Positions 27,882 to 36,806 of a stretch of 64,000 nt of DNA are shown in pieces. The translations under genes and the position numbers were made by a program. Under the pieces are notes generated by a model that saw only the letters and a list, made by a program, of their open reading frames with translations, searched no databases and was not told the DNA's origin. The DNA comes from Chloroflexota bacterium (GTDB lineage Bacteria; Chloroflexota; Anaerolineae; Aggregatilineales; J027). The stretch lies in contig JACRBG010000053.1 in the NCBI GenBank assembly GCA_016234595.1, positions 1-64,000 of the forward strand, read 5' to 3'. Each line of letters starts with the position of its first letter. Within the stretch, counting starts at the first letter, position 1.

Positions 27882-29132
27882 ATGATTCAGTCCATTGCTC
27901 CCGATGTCCTATCGTCTGACGAAATCCTAAACACGTTACAACGGGGTTTGGCGGGCCAATTTACCAATGCCTCGGTATTGGTACTCATTCCCGACCACAC
28001 CCGCACCATTCCCCTACCGCTGCTTTTTCGGGGCGTGACCGAGGCCCTACATGATACTAAACACTTGGATTTTATGGTGGCGTTGGGAACCCACCCAGCC
28101 CTCAGCGAATCGTCATTGAATAAGCTGGTGGGCATTACGGCGGAAGAACGAGCCAGTCAATTTAAACATGTTGGACTGCTCAATCATGAGTGGGATAACC
28201 CCGCTGCTTTGACTATCCTCGGTACTATCCAGCAAGCCCAGATTCAAGCCATTGCCGGGGAGGTGTGGCATCCGTCACTGGGCGGAGATGTGGATATTCG
28301 CATCAATAAGCGTATTTTGGACTATGACCACCTCATCATCCTTGGCCCAGTTTTTCCGCATGAAGTGGTTGGGTTTTCGGGTGGAGCTAAATATCTTTTT
28401 CCGGGGATTTCTGGCCCGGAGATGATTAATGTAACCCATTGGCTAGGGGCGCTCATCACCATTTTGGATACCATCGGGGTGAAAAATACCCCCGTGCGCG
28501 ATGTTATCAATGCCGCGGCCACCTGTGTACCCAAGCCGATTACGTTGGTTGCGCCTGTTGTTGTCAAAGATGGGATGGCCGGACTATTTATTGGTGACCA
28601 TTTGAGCGCGTGGAGTGCAGCGGCGGATTTGTCGTCGGAGCGTCATATTATATGGGTGGACAAACCCTTCAAGCGTGTACTGTCGGTCGCCCCGCCGATG
28701 TATGACGAACTGTGGACGGCTGCCAAAGCCATGTACAAACTCGAACCCGCCATTATGGATGGTGGCGAAGTCATTGTATACGCGCCGGATTTAGGCGTGG
28801 TCAGCCATGTACACGGCCAATATATCTATGAGGCGGGCTATCATGTGCGCGACTTCTATCTTAAACAATGGGACAAATATCGGCACATTCCGTTGGGGGT
28901 GCTGGCACACGGCACTCATCTACGGGGGAGTGGGGTGTTTGAAAACGGCATCGAAAAGGCCCGCATTGATGTTACCCTAGCGACGGCTATCTCGGCGGCG
29001 GACTGTGAAACACTCGCTCTCGGCTATCTGAACCCGCAAGGTATTGATATTGGCGCGTGGCAGGGGCGCGAGGATGAGGGCATTTTGTACGTTCCCAAAG
29101 CGGGTGAAATGCTCTATCGGGTACGGAAGTGA
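27882..29132 (+). CDS. LarA-family nickel-pincer-dependent racemase/epimerase
   Basis: This 416-residue protein has the lactate-racemase LarA fold. All residues needed for the nickel-pincer nucleotide are visible: PDHTR, the catalytic His in ALGTHP, the second catalytic His in FPHEVVGFSGGAK, the pincer-linking Lys 10 residues later and the Ni-binding His in NVTHW 16 residues after that. These spacings equal those of Lactiplantibacillus LarA (174, 184, 200). LarA homologues include 2-hydroxy-acid racemases and aldonate 2-epimerases. At the end of a uronate operon, an aldonate such as mannonate or gluconate is a better guess than lactate. No larB, larC or larE lies here, so the cofactor genes must be elsewhere. 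Confidence 0.85.
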   Translation: MIQSIAPDVLSSDEILNTLQRGLAGQFTNASVLVLIPDHTRTIPLPLLFRGVTEALHDTKHLDFMVALGTHPALSESSLNKLVGITAEERASQFKHVGLLNHEWDNPAALTILGTIQQAQIQAIAGEVWHPSLGGDVDIRINKRILDYDHLIILGPVFPHEVVGFSGGAKYLFPGISGPEMINVTHWLGALITILDTIGVKNTPVRDVINAAATCVPKPITLVAPVVVKDGMAGLFIGDHLSAWSAAADLSSERHIIWVDKPFKRVLSVAPPMYDELWTAAKAMYKLEPAIMDGGEVIVYAPDLGVVSHVHGQYIYEAGYHVRDFYLKQWDKYRHIPLGVLAHGTHLRGSGVFENGIEKARIDVTLATAISAADCETLALGYLNPQGIDIGAWQGREDEGILYVPKAGEMLYRVRK

Positions 29133-29310
29133 TCTACGGAGGTTAGCCTACACTTTTACAATATCCTTGCCCCAGTCGTTTCCCCAAAACATCGGACAGA
29201 GGAGGTCGAATATCACCTCTTGTGTCACGCCACTTGAATTTCAGTTTGATCCATCTCCGTATTTTGAATGATATTTGCCTATCCTCGGATTTATAAAAAG
29301 AGTAAAATTT

Positions 29311-29339
29311 CTGCAAAACAGGCTGATTTATGTTATAAC
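29311..29339 (+). promoter_or_regulatory. Probable extended -10 promoter before the Asn/Gly-rich protein gene
   Basis: TATAAC at 29334-29339 is preceded by TGT, giving an extended -10 element. A weak -35 (CTGCAA, 29311-29316) lies 17 bases upstream. The predicted leader to the ATG at 29384 is short. A small GAGGT/ACCTC inverted repeat near 29205-29220 may mark the end of the upstream transcript, but it has no T run. Confidence 0.5.
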
Positions 29340-29383
29340 TATTAAATTAACGGTAGACCAACAAAAAATCAGGAGCCTAAAAT

Positions 29384-31180
29384 ATGAAATCGCTAAGACT
29401 CCTTTCAATTTTGATGCTCCTTGCACTGCTGACATCACTGACTCATCGTCCCTCAAAAGCACAAGATAATCCTCCGGCTTGCCCGGATACTGTGCAGGCG
29501 GCCTTAGAAGCAGCTAAGCGTTTTTGCACGGGTGTGGGTCGTCATGAGGCCTGTTATGGCAACCTATTGGTGAGCGCTGAACCCCAAAACAATGCCGAGC
29601 AGTTTAAATTTGACCAACCGGGCGATACGATTGAAGTGGCGGCGCTCAAGTCACTTAGTCTTAGTCCCTATGATCCACAAGAAAATATTTGGGGTATCGC
29701 TGAACTCCGCTTACAAGCTGATATTCCATCTTCGCAGCCCCAAAATGTCACGCTTGTTCTTTTTGGCGATGTGCAAATTAAGAATGCCGTCCCACCCAGT
29801 GTTGTCACCGAAGTAGAGGTGACAGGCGAAACGGAACTGCCTATTCTTGACCAGCCCTCGCCGCTTGGTGAAATTGTTACCTCGGCAGTCCCCAGTCAAA
29901 TCCTGAATGCGACGGGCCGAACCAGCGACAATGCTTGGTTACAGGTCGAATCGCTTGAAGATGGCCTACGCGGTTGGGTGCCTGCTAATCGTGTGTCAGG
30001 TGAGATTTCGGAATTGGCTGTTTCAGACGGAGTGACCCCGTACCAAACCCCCATGCAAGCCTTTTATTTGCAGACGGGGACTAATGATTATGGGTGCACA
30101 GGTATCCCTTCCGATGGATTGCTGATTCAAACCCCCGAAGGTATCGCCCAAGTGACCTTATTAATTAATGAGGTCAATATTGAACTTGGTTCGACAGCCT
30201 TTATCCAAGCCCAACCCGGTCAATCTATGCAGATTACGATGTTGGAGGGGAAGGCGGTTGTTAGTTCCGGGGACGTGGTATACGAAGTTCCGGCTGGTGC
30301 AAAAATTGATATTCCCATGACGGCTGACCTGACCCCAGCGGGTGCCCCTAATGCGCCCACTGCTTTTGAAATGACCGACGTGGAAGCCCTGCCTATTGAT
30401 ATGCTTGAGCGCCCAATCGAGATTGCCGCGCCTGCTGAAGTTGAAGTTATAGAAGCAAGCAATGCTCAAAATAATGGGAACAATGGCAATCACGGAACTG
30501 GCAACAACGGGAATGGCAATGGGAACAACGGCAATAATGGCAATAATGGGAATAACGGTAACTCGGCGAATAACGGGAATAATGGGAACGGCAATGGCAA
30601 TAATGCGAATAATGGCAACAATGGCAATGGGAACTCGGCCAATGCTTCCTCTAATGTGACTCAGCCGACTACTGCAAATAACAATGGCAACAATGGGAAT
30701 GGGAACAACAGCAATAACGGCAACGGCAATAATGGGAATGGCAATAATGGGAACGGCAACCAATCCAATACGACCCAACCAACAGCCGTAAATAACAACG
30801 GCAATAACGGCAATGGGAATAATGGGAATGGCAATAACGGTAATGGCAATCAATCCAATACAACCCAACCAACAGCCGTAAATAACAACGGCAATAACGG
30901 CAATGGGAATAATGGGAACGGCAATAACGGTAATGGCAATAATAACAATGGGAATGGCAATAGCCCGACCGTGACTTCACCGACTGCCACTGTTACGGCT
31001 GACAACGGCAATAACGGGAATAATGGCAATAATGGCAACGGGAACAATGGGAATAACGGCAACGGTAATGGACACGCAGAGGTTGAGCAGGAAGGTATGA
31101 AGCTTGGCGCAACACCACTGGTGTTGGTGATAGCGCTGTTTGTCGTACCGATTGGGATTATGGCACGTCGCAAGAATTAA
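29384..31180 (+). CDS. Exported Asn/Gly-rich SH3-like protein with C-terminal membrane anchor
   Basis: This 598-residue protein has a signal peptide (residues 1-27, ending near SKAQ) and a Cys-containing N-terminal region. A bacterial SH3-like stretch around SQILNATGRTSDNAWLQVE and GLRGWVPANRVSG (residues about 165-205) is followed by a beta-rich region. Residues about 360-565 are almost only Asn and Gly, with a few Thr/Gln/Ser islands. The C-terminus is a hydrophobic helix LVLVIALFVVPIGIMA followed by RRKN, a membrane anchor or sorting-type tail. The low-complexity part may be a flexible spacer pushing the SH3-like head away from the membrane. It is first of three genes with the FHA and kinase genes; I do not recognise a specific function. 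Confidence 0.8.
   Translation: MKSLRLLSILMLLALLTSLTHRPSKAQDNPPACPDTVQAALEAAKRFCTGVGRHEACYGNLLVSAEPQNNAEQFKFDQPGDTIEVAALKSLSLSPYDPQENIWGIAELRLQADIPSSQPQNVTLVLFGDVQIKNAVPPSVVTEVEVTGETELPILDQPSPLGEIVTSAVPSQILNATGRTSDNAWLQVESLEDGLRGWVPANRVSGEISELAVSDGVTPYQTPMQAFYLQTGTNDYGCTGIPSDGLLIQTPEGIAQVTLLINEVNIELGSTAFIQAQPGQSMQITMLEGKAVVSSGDVVYEVPAGAKIDIPMTADLTPAGAPNAPTAFEMTDVEALPIDMLERPIEIAAPAEVEVIEASNAQNNGNNGNHGTGNNGNGNGNNGNNGNNGNNGNSANNGNNGNGNGNNANNGNNGNGNSANASSNVTQPTTANNNGNNGNGNNSNNGNGNNGNGNNGNGNQSNTTQPTAVNNNGNNGNGNNGNGNNGNGNQSNTTQPTAVNNNGNNGNGNNGNGNNGNGNNNNGNGNSPTVTSPTATVTADNGNNGNNGNNGNGNNGNNGNGNGHAEVEQEGMKLGATPLVLVIALFVVPIGIMARRKN
30761..30940 (+). repeat. Two near-identical 90-base tandem units in the Asn/Gly-rich tract
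   Basis: Positions 30761-30850 and 30851-30940 match at 88 of 90 bases by direct reading. Each encodes QSNTTQPTAVNNN followed by an Asn/Gly run. They lie in a larger simple-sequence tract (about 30460-31075) built from AAYGG and AAYGGS steps, which is prone to slippage. Repeat number may differ between strains. Confidence 0.85.
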
Positions 31181-31207
31181 TTTGTTTTGCGCTTGGGAGA
31201 ATAGAAA

Positions 31208-32224
31208 TTGCATTCCAACAGCTCAGATTTTAAGATTTGCCCAGTATGTCAACAGCAAAACCCAATGGACGCACTGGCCTGCGCGAAGTGTGGGGCGCCG
31301 CTACGGTCTTCGACTACAGTGTCAGTTCCAGATGAACTGGAGGCTTCCCCTGCCGAACCGTCCATTTTTTCGTTTCCGCAGCCGGGAGTTTTTACTTTTT
31401 ATGTACCCGGTTTCGGTCAGCCCCTCCGATTGACTGTCAAAGAAGAAATCCTGATTGGCCGTTATCAAGATGGGCTTCCGGCCCCTGATATTGATTTGAC
31501 GGCCTATTATGGTTATCTGTCGGGTGTCTCGCGCCGTCATGCCAAAATTAGGGTGGTAGACTCAGAAGTCATTTTGGTAGATTTGGGCAGTAGCAACGGC
31601 ACATGGGTGAACGAATCGAAGTTGATGCCTCACCAAACCCATCCACTTAAAAATGGGGACATTATTCGGCTCGGCCAACTGTTGATGTTCATTTATTTTC
31701 AATCAGTCGAATTGCCTGAGCAGACCTTATTGGTACGCGATACCCGGGGCGATGTCAATCTAGGCCTGACGGCGAATGCTTTTTCGGATGGCTTGTTGCA
31801 ACTGTTGAACTCGATTCAAGAACTTGAGAAGAATATTAATGGTGTCCAAGATCAGCCTTCACCTGACGTGCAAATAAAGGCAGTCAGTTTTGATAAAGAC
31901 CGTGCGCTGATCCAAGCGAGGTTAGTTGGCGCCCATAATGCCGTTGAATTTATCAAGGATGAAATCAGCAAACGACGCGACGAGTTTGCGAAAAAAATTC
32001 AAGGAACTGAACCCTCCCCGGAGGAGACGCTTCCATCGCCTTTACCTCTTGACTTAGCCATGTTAGGGGGAGGGGAACAGATGATTGCTGAGCTTATTGA
32101 TACGCTGTTACAGAAGTTTGGCGTGGCTCCCTTGGACGAGGAAAAGAAAAAAGAGTTTGTGGCGAAAATCCAACCGTTGATCAAGACAATCCTCACCAGC
32201 CCATTTGAAATAATCATAGAATAA
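31208..32224 (+). CDS. Zinc-ribbon and FHA-domain protein
   Basis: This 338-residue cytoplasmic protein starts at TTG, with GGGAGA at 31195-31200 giving the right spacing and no better ATG nearby. A zinc ribbon has Cys at 11, 14, 25 and 28. An FHA domain at about residues 75-150 carries the phosphothreonine-binding signature: GRY, then SRRHAKI near residue 107, then LGSSNGTWVN near residue 125. The C-terminal half is alpha-helical and unassigned. It directly precedes a Ser/Thr kinase gene, so it probably reads out phosphorylation by that kinase. Confidence 0.85.
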   Translation: MHSNSSDFKICPVCQQQNPMDALACAKCGAPLRSSTTVSVPDELEASPAEPSIFSFPQPGVFTFYVPGFGQPLRLTVKEEILIGRYQDGLPAPDIDLTAYYGYLSGVSRRHAKIRVVDSEVILVDLGSSNGTWVNESKLMPHQTHPLKNGDIIRLGQLLMFIYFQSVELPEQTLLVRDTRGDVNLGLTANAFSDGLLQLLNSIQELEKNINGVQDQPSPDVQIKAVSFDKDRALIQARLVGAHNAVEFIKDEISKRRDEFAKKIQGTEPSPEETLPSPLPLDLAMLGGGEQMIAELIDTLLQKFGVAPLDEEKKKEFVAKIQPLIKTILTSPFEIIIE

Positions 32225-32238
32225 ATCACTATAGCCCA

Positions 32239-35200
32239 ATGGAAAATTCAGAACCCTCACCCCAAACCATACGGGGATATGAACTAGGGGGACTGATTGG
32301 CAAGGGGGGGTTTGGAAGTGTATATCGCGCCCATCAGCCCATCATTAATCGTGATGTTGCGATTAAAATTATTCTCCCTGCCTATGCCAATGACCCGCAG
32401 TTTATTCGACAATTTGAATTAGAAGCGCATGTTGTCGCCCGACTAGAGCATCCCCATATTGTGCCCTTATATGACTATTGGCGGGAACCAGATCGCGCCT
32501 ATTTGATAATGCGACTTTTGCGAGGGGGTAATCTACGTAAACTGATTTTGATGAACCCCAAAGGGTTGCCGCTAAACGCTATTGCAGGGTTACTTGACCA
32601 GATTAGCTCGGCCCTCCAATTTGCCCATACCCATGAAGTCATCCACCAAGACATTAAGCCTGAAAATATTCTGCTGGATGAGCAAGGGAACGCCTATCTC
32701 TCCGACTTCGGAATCGCTAAATCACTGGTTGAGACAAACCCAGAAAAGGTCAAGTATATTTTTGGTTCGCCCGAATATATGTCGCCTGAAGCGGTCATGC
32801 AAAAGACGACCTCGGCGCTGAGCGATATTTACAGCCTCGGTATTATGTTGTATGAGCTTTTGACAGGCGTATTACCCTTCATTGGAAAATCACGCGAGGA
32901 GTTTATACAGGGGCAGCTCTATGGCAATGTCCCGCCCGTCTCCTTGCAGCGGTTAGATATTCCAGAGCAAATGAATGAGGTCATCTGGCAGGCTACCGCA
33001 AAGGTTGCGGCTGAACGATTTACATCAACGGCTGAGTTAAGCGAGGCTTTTTATAGGGCCGCTGATATTGTGAAGAAAAGCCTAGTGCCCATTGCCCTTG
33101 TAGGCGAGGCCGCAGCGCAAAACCTTGTCGAGAGCCAACAACTTGGCACGATGGTATTTGAAAAGGATGTGGCGAGTGCCAGAAATCCCTATAAAGGATT
33201 GCGGGCTTTTGAAGAAATTGACGCGGCAGATTTTTTTGGTCGAGAGGCCCTTGTTAGCAAGATTCTTGGACGTTTAGAGCATGAACGATTTCTGGCGGTA
33301 GTGGGGCCAAGCGGGAGTGGTAAATCTAGTGTCATTCGAGCCGGTGTCCTGCCCATTTTAAGGAATGGGGCCAACCCCACTTTTCGGAATAACTTTTTTT
33401 TGACCATGACACCGGGTGCCAACCCCGTGCAGGAGCTAGAAAGCAGCCTTCTTCAGATTGCGGTTCAAGCGGAAAATATTCAATTTGACAGGACATGTTT
33501 GGATAGCCTTAAAAAGATCGGTCAGAAAATTTTCGAGCAACACCAGAGCGGCATCGTTATTTTTATTGACCAATTTGAAGAAGTGTTCACGTCGGTTGAA
33601 GATGAAGCCGAACGGAATTATTTTCTAGAAAATATTGTTCAGGCGGTGCAGGACCCGCAAAGCCATTTCCATATCTTGGTTACGCTGCGGGCCGATTTGT
33701 ATGACCGACCCTTGTTGTATGCGAATTTTGGAGAGCTTGTCCGCGCCCATACGGAAGTCGTTTTGCCCCTTGCTCCAAAGGAGTTGGAGTACGCCATTAT
33801 TGGCCCAGCCCAACGTGCCGGAGCAACGTTTGAATCAATTCTGCTTGCGGCCATTATCGCGGATGTCATTCGTCAACCGGGGGCTTTGCCGTTACTCCAA
33901 TATACCCTGACCGAACTGTTTGAGAACCGCCATAGCCTGACACTAACCTTAGAGACCTATAATCGCTTGGGGGGGCTAAGTGGTACGCTGACACGGCGGG
34001 CAGATGAGCTTTATTCGACTCTCGACCCCGCCGAAAAAACACTGGTCAGGATGATTTTTTTGCAAATTATCTCGATTGTCGAAGGATCAGAACCCGTTCG
34101 CCGTCGGATTTCGCAAACCGACCTGTTGGCGGAACAATCCCCGGAACGAAAAGAGGCCATCCAGAAGGTACTAGAGCTTTTTTATAAACAGCGGTTTTTG
34201 ACCTTTGACCGTGACCCCGTGACCCGTACCCCAACTGTTGAGATTGCGCATGAAGCGTTGATCCGTGAATGGGGTCGTTTGAAAGAATGGATTGAGGCCA
34301 GCCGAGATGAAGTGCGTATTCAGCGGCAATTAGCCAACAGTACGCAGGACTGGCTTAAAACCGATAGAGATACCGGCTTTTTGGCGCGGGGGGCAAGGCT
34401 AGACCAGTTTAAATCACTCTATACCTCAACCCATCAGACCATTAGTTTGTCATCGGATGAAAAAACCTACCTTACGGCTAGTATTGCACTCCATAACCGA
34501 TTGATATGGTATCGGCGTTTGATTGCTGGGGTGCTGACCACTTTGACGATTATAGCGATTATCTTGGCGGGATTGGCGCTAGACCGGGCCAATCAAGCGG
34601 ATCAGCAGCGAAACCGGGCCAATAATCAGGCCCATGTTGCCCAATCACGAGAATTGGCCGCGAGCGCATTGGCAAATGACGACCAAATTGATTTGGCTCT
34701 GCTGTTGAGCCTAGAGGCACTGCGGGCATCGGATACATTTGAAGCCCGTAACAGCTTACTTGATACCCTACGGATTGAACCACGCCTTGAGGCCTATTTG
34801 CATGGGCATACCGATTTGGTGCGTAGCGTGGCCTTTAGCCCGGATGGTCGTTCCATTGCGTCGGGCGGGCGTGATAACCAAATCATTGTGTGGGATGCCC
34901 AAAACCATACTAAGCGATATGTGCTCACCGGGCATGAGGATTGGATTAACTCGGTCGCCTTTAGCCCCGATGGAACTGTGCTGGCGTCGGGCAGTGCTGA
35001 TAACACGGTGCGTCTTTGGGATGTTGCCAGCGGGCAGATGCTCGACCAACCCCTTGAGGCCAGTATTGGGGCAGTGTGGAGCGTCCGCTTTAGCCCGGAT
35101 GGTCAGTTTTTGGCAGCGGGTGGCGAAGATGGCCTGATTCAGATTTGGGATGTCAAAACACACCTGCCTCTCGGCCCGCCCTTGGCTGGTCATACGGATA

Positions 35201-36693
35201 TTGTCTATAGCGTCGCGTTTAGCCCTGACAGTCAGATGCTGGCTTCGGGGAGCGCGGATAGTACGGTGCGTTTGTGGGATGTGGCAACAGGCAAGGCCAT
35301 TGGTGAGCCGCTGATGGGCCATACCAATTGGGTATTGGCGGTCGCATTTCATCCAAGCGGGTCTTTGTTGGCCTCAGCGGGGGCTGACCAAAATATCATG
35401 TTGTGGCGGCTGGATACCAAAAATCCCGCGAACAATATGCCTGTTTTTACGATTGAAGCAGCCCACACAGATTGGATTCGCAGCCTTGCTTTTGATCCAT
35501 CAGGCGATGTTTTGGCTTCGGCCAGCGCTGATCAAAGCGTGAAATTCTGGTCGGTTGCTTCAGGTCAACCCACATCCACACCCATTCAAATTTCCCAAAA
35601 TGAGGTCTGGAGTGTTGGTTTTAGCCCGCAAGGGGATGAGGTCGTTTCGACGGATGGCAATGCAGTCGTGTTGCTGAGGGTACAGGCCAATCAATTGCAG
35701 ACAAATTTATTGATTAATGATCTTGCTGTTGATCCAAATAAACATTTGCTGGCCGGGGCATCCGGCGGGCCAACAGAGGATGATGGGCTGGATGCCGTTA
35801 CGCTTTGGGATGTTACCGACCACCAATTCGTTGCCCAATTGACTGAACATACAGGCCCTGTCACGAGCGTTGCCTTCAGCCCCGACGGTGTTTGGTTAGC
35901 CTCAGCGGGGGCTGACCAAACCATTATTTTGTGGGATGCGGCGTCGTATCAACTGAAACAACGCCTTGTGACCTCGACCCTTGCTCAAAATCCAGTATGG
36001 TCAGTCGTCTTTAGCCCAGATAGCCGCCTGTTGGCTTCGGCCAATGAGGCTGGGCAGGTCACATTATGGGATGTGGCAACAGGGGAGCCAAGCGGGAAAC
36101 CATTAGTGGGTCACACCGCCGGGGTGGTGACATTGGCATTTAGCCCAGATGGTCGAATTTTAGCAACAGCAGGCCATGACCACACCATTCGATTATGGAA
36201 TATGCAAGATAGAACGCTGATGACGGTTTTGGAAGGCCACACCGACAGTGTGTTAGCCCTTGCTTTTAGCCCAGATGGACGCTATCTGGCATCGGGTAGC
36301 CGCGATAAAACCATTCTACTATGGACGCTTGCCTCTGATTCGGCGGAGATTTTGCTAGGTCATACCAGTTGGGTGACAGATTTGGTTTTTACGGCGGATG
36401 GGCAGCAATTGGTTTCCAGTGGACGGGATGGACGGGTCATTTGGTGGGATGTTTCCTCCCGCAGCATGTTGGGCCGACCCTATTTGCAAGAGAATCTTTG
36501 GTTGACCAGCCTTGTCTTGGATGGAGTTTCGGATAGCGTGATCTCAGCGAGCCGGAGGGGTGACCTTTTGTTTTGGGAGACGGGCATGACGAGGTGGCGT
36601 GCCAAGGCGTGCCAGATTGCCAATCGAGACCTTACTGATGAAGAACAACTGAAATATCTGGGGCATCTTGTTGCACCTATGTGTCCCCAATAG
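32239..36693 (+). CDS. Ser/Thr protein kinase-STAND NTPase-WD40 fusion protein
   Basis: This 1484-residue protein is built of a Hanks-type kinase (about 14-275), a STAND-type P-loop NTPase (about 315-700), one membrane helix (about 758-780) and 14 WD40 repeats (about 850-1455), enough for two seven-bladed propellers. The kinase has GKGGFGSV, Lys43, Asp138 in an HQD motif where most kinases have HRD, Asn143 and DFG. The NTPase has Walker A GPSGSGKSS at 356 and Walker B IVIFIDQFEE near 439. The helix would place kinase and NTPase on one side and the propellers on the other, or the helix may be peripheral. The FHA gene lies 14 bases upstream. A regulated signalling switch is likely; the trigger is unknown. 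Confidence 0.9.
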   Translation: MENSEPSPQTIRGYELGGLIGKGGFGSVYRAHQPIINRDVAIKIILPAYANDPQFIRQFELEAHVVARLEHPHIVPLYDYWREPDRAYLIMRLLRGGNLRKLILMNPKGLPLNAIAGLLDQISSALQFAHTHEVIHQDIKPENILLDEQGNAYLSDFGIAKSLVETNPEKVKYIFGSPEYMSPEAVMQKTTSALSDIYSLGIMLYELLTGVLPFIGKSREEFIQGQLYGNVPPVSLQRLDIPEQMNEVIWQATAKVAAERFTSTAELSEAFYRAADIVKKSLVPIALVGEAAAQNLVESQQLGTMVFEKDVASARNPYKGLRAFEEIDAADFFGREALVSKILGRLEHERFLAVVGPSGSGKSSVIRAGVLPILRNGANPTFRNNFFLTMTPGANPVQELESSLLQIAVQAENIQFDRTCLDSLKKIGQKIFEQHQSGIVIFIDQFEEVFTSVEDEAERNYFLENIVQAVQDPQSHFHILVTLRADLYDRPLLYANFGELVRAHTEVVLPLAPKELEYAIIGPAQRAGATFESILLAAIIADVIRQPGALPLLQYTLTELFENRHSLTLTLETYNRLGGLSGTLTRRADELYSTLDPAEKTLVRMIFLQIISIVEGSEPVRRRISQTDLLAEQSPERKEAIQKVLELFYKQRFLTFDRDPVTRTPTVEIAHEALIREWGRLKEWIEASRDEVRIQRQLANSTQDWLKTDRDTGFLARGARLDQFKSLYTSTHQTISLSSDEKTYLTASIALHNRLIWYRRLIAGVLTTLTIIAIILAGLALDRANQADQQRNRANNQAHVAQSRELAASALANDDQIDLALLLSLEALRASDTFEARNSLLDTLRIEPRLEAYLHGHTDLVRSVAFSPDGRSIASGGRDNQIIVWDAQNHTKRYVLTGHEDWINSVAFSPDGTVLASGSADNTVRLWDVASGQMLDQPLEASIGAVWSVRFSPDGQFLAAGGEDGLIQIWDVKTHLPLGPPLAGHTDIVYSVAFSPDSQMLASGSADSTVRLWDVATGKAIGEPLMGHTNWVLAVAFHPSGSLLASAGADQNIMLWRLDTKNPANNMPVFTIEAAHTDWIRSLAFDPSGDVLASASADQSVKFWSVASGQPTSTPIQISQNEVWSVGFSPQGDEVVSTDGNAVVLLRVQANQLQTNLLINDLAVDPNKHLLAGASGGPTEDDGLDAVTLWDVTDHQFVAQLTEHTGPVTSVAFSPDGVWLASAGADQTIILWDAASYQLKQRLVTSTLAQNPVWSVVFSPDSRLLASANEAGQVTLWDVATGEPSGKPLVGHTAGVVTLAFSPDGRILATAGHDHTIRLWNMQDRTLMTVLEGHTDSVLALAFSPDGRYLASGSRDKTILLWTLASDSAEILLGHTSWVTDLVFTADGQQLVSSGRDGRVIWWDVSSRSMLGRPYLQENLWLTSLVLDGVSDSVISASRRGDLLFWETGMTRWRAKACQIANRDLTDEEQLKYLGHLVAPMCPQ

Positions 36694-36706
36694 TCCATCA
36701 TGAGGA

Positions 36707-36730
36707 GGGTGATTCGCGAATCGCCCCTAC
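36707..36730. repeat. Short REP-like palindrome
   Basis: GATTCGCGAATC (36711-36722) is a perfect 12-base palindrome extended to GGG...CCC on both sides with one mismatch, followed by CCTAC. Similar GGGCGATTCGC-type palindromes are, from memory, common intergenic repeats in several bacterial groups. No second copy is in this window. Confidence 0.4.
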
Positions 36731-36806
36731 CGCGGGCCCTAGCTCAATCTTACATGGCCTTATGATTTATGAGACATAGGAGCCAGACGGTTTTGTGATT
36801 TAAAAC

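Noticed and set aside
30161-30868. Minus-strand frame of 235 codons rich in Ile, Val and Pro across the Asn/Gly tract
   Set aside because: It is the complement of the Asn/Gly codon repeats; the repetitive hydrophobic reading is an artefact and the plus-strand protein has a signal peptide, start signal and anchor.
34768-35352. Minus-strand frame of 194 codons inside the kinase-WD40 gene
   Set aside because: It arises from the repetitive WD40 codons; the plus frame is continuous through all domains.
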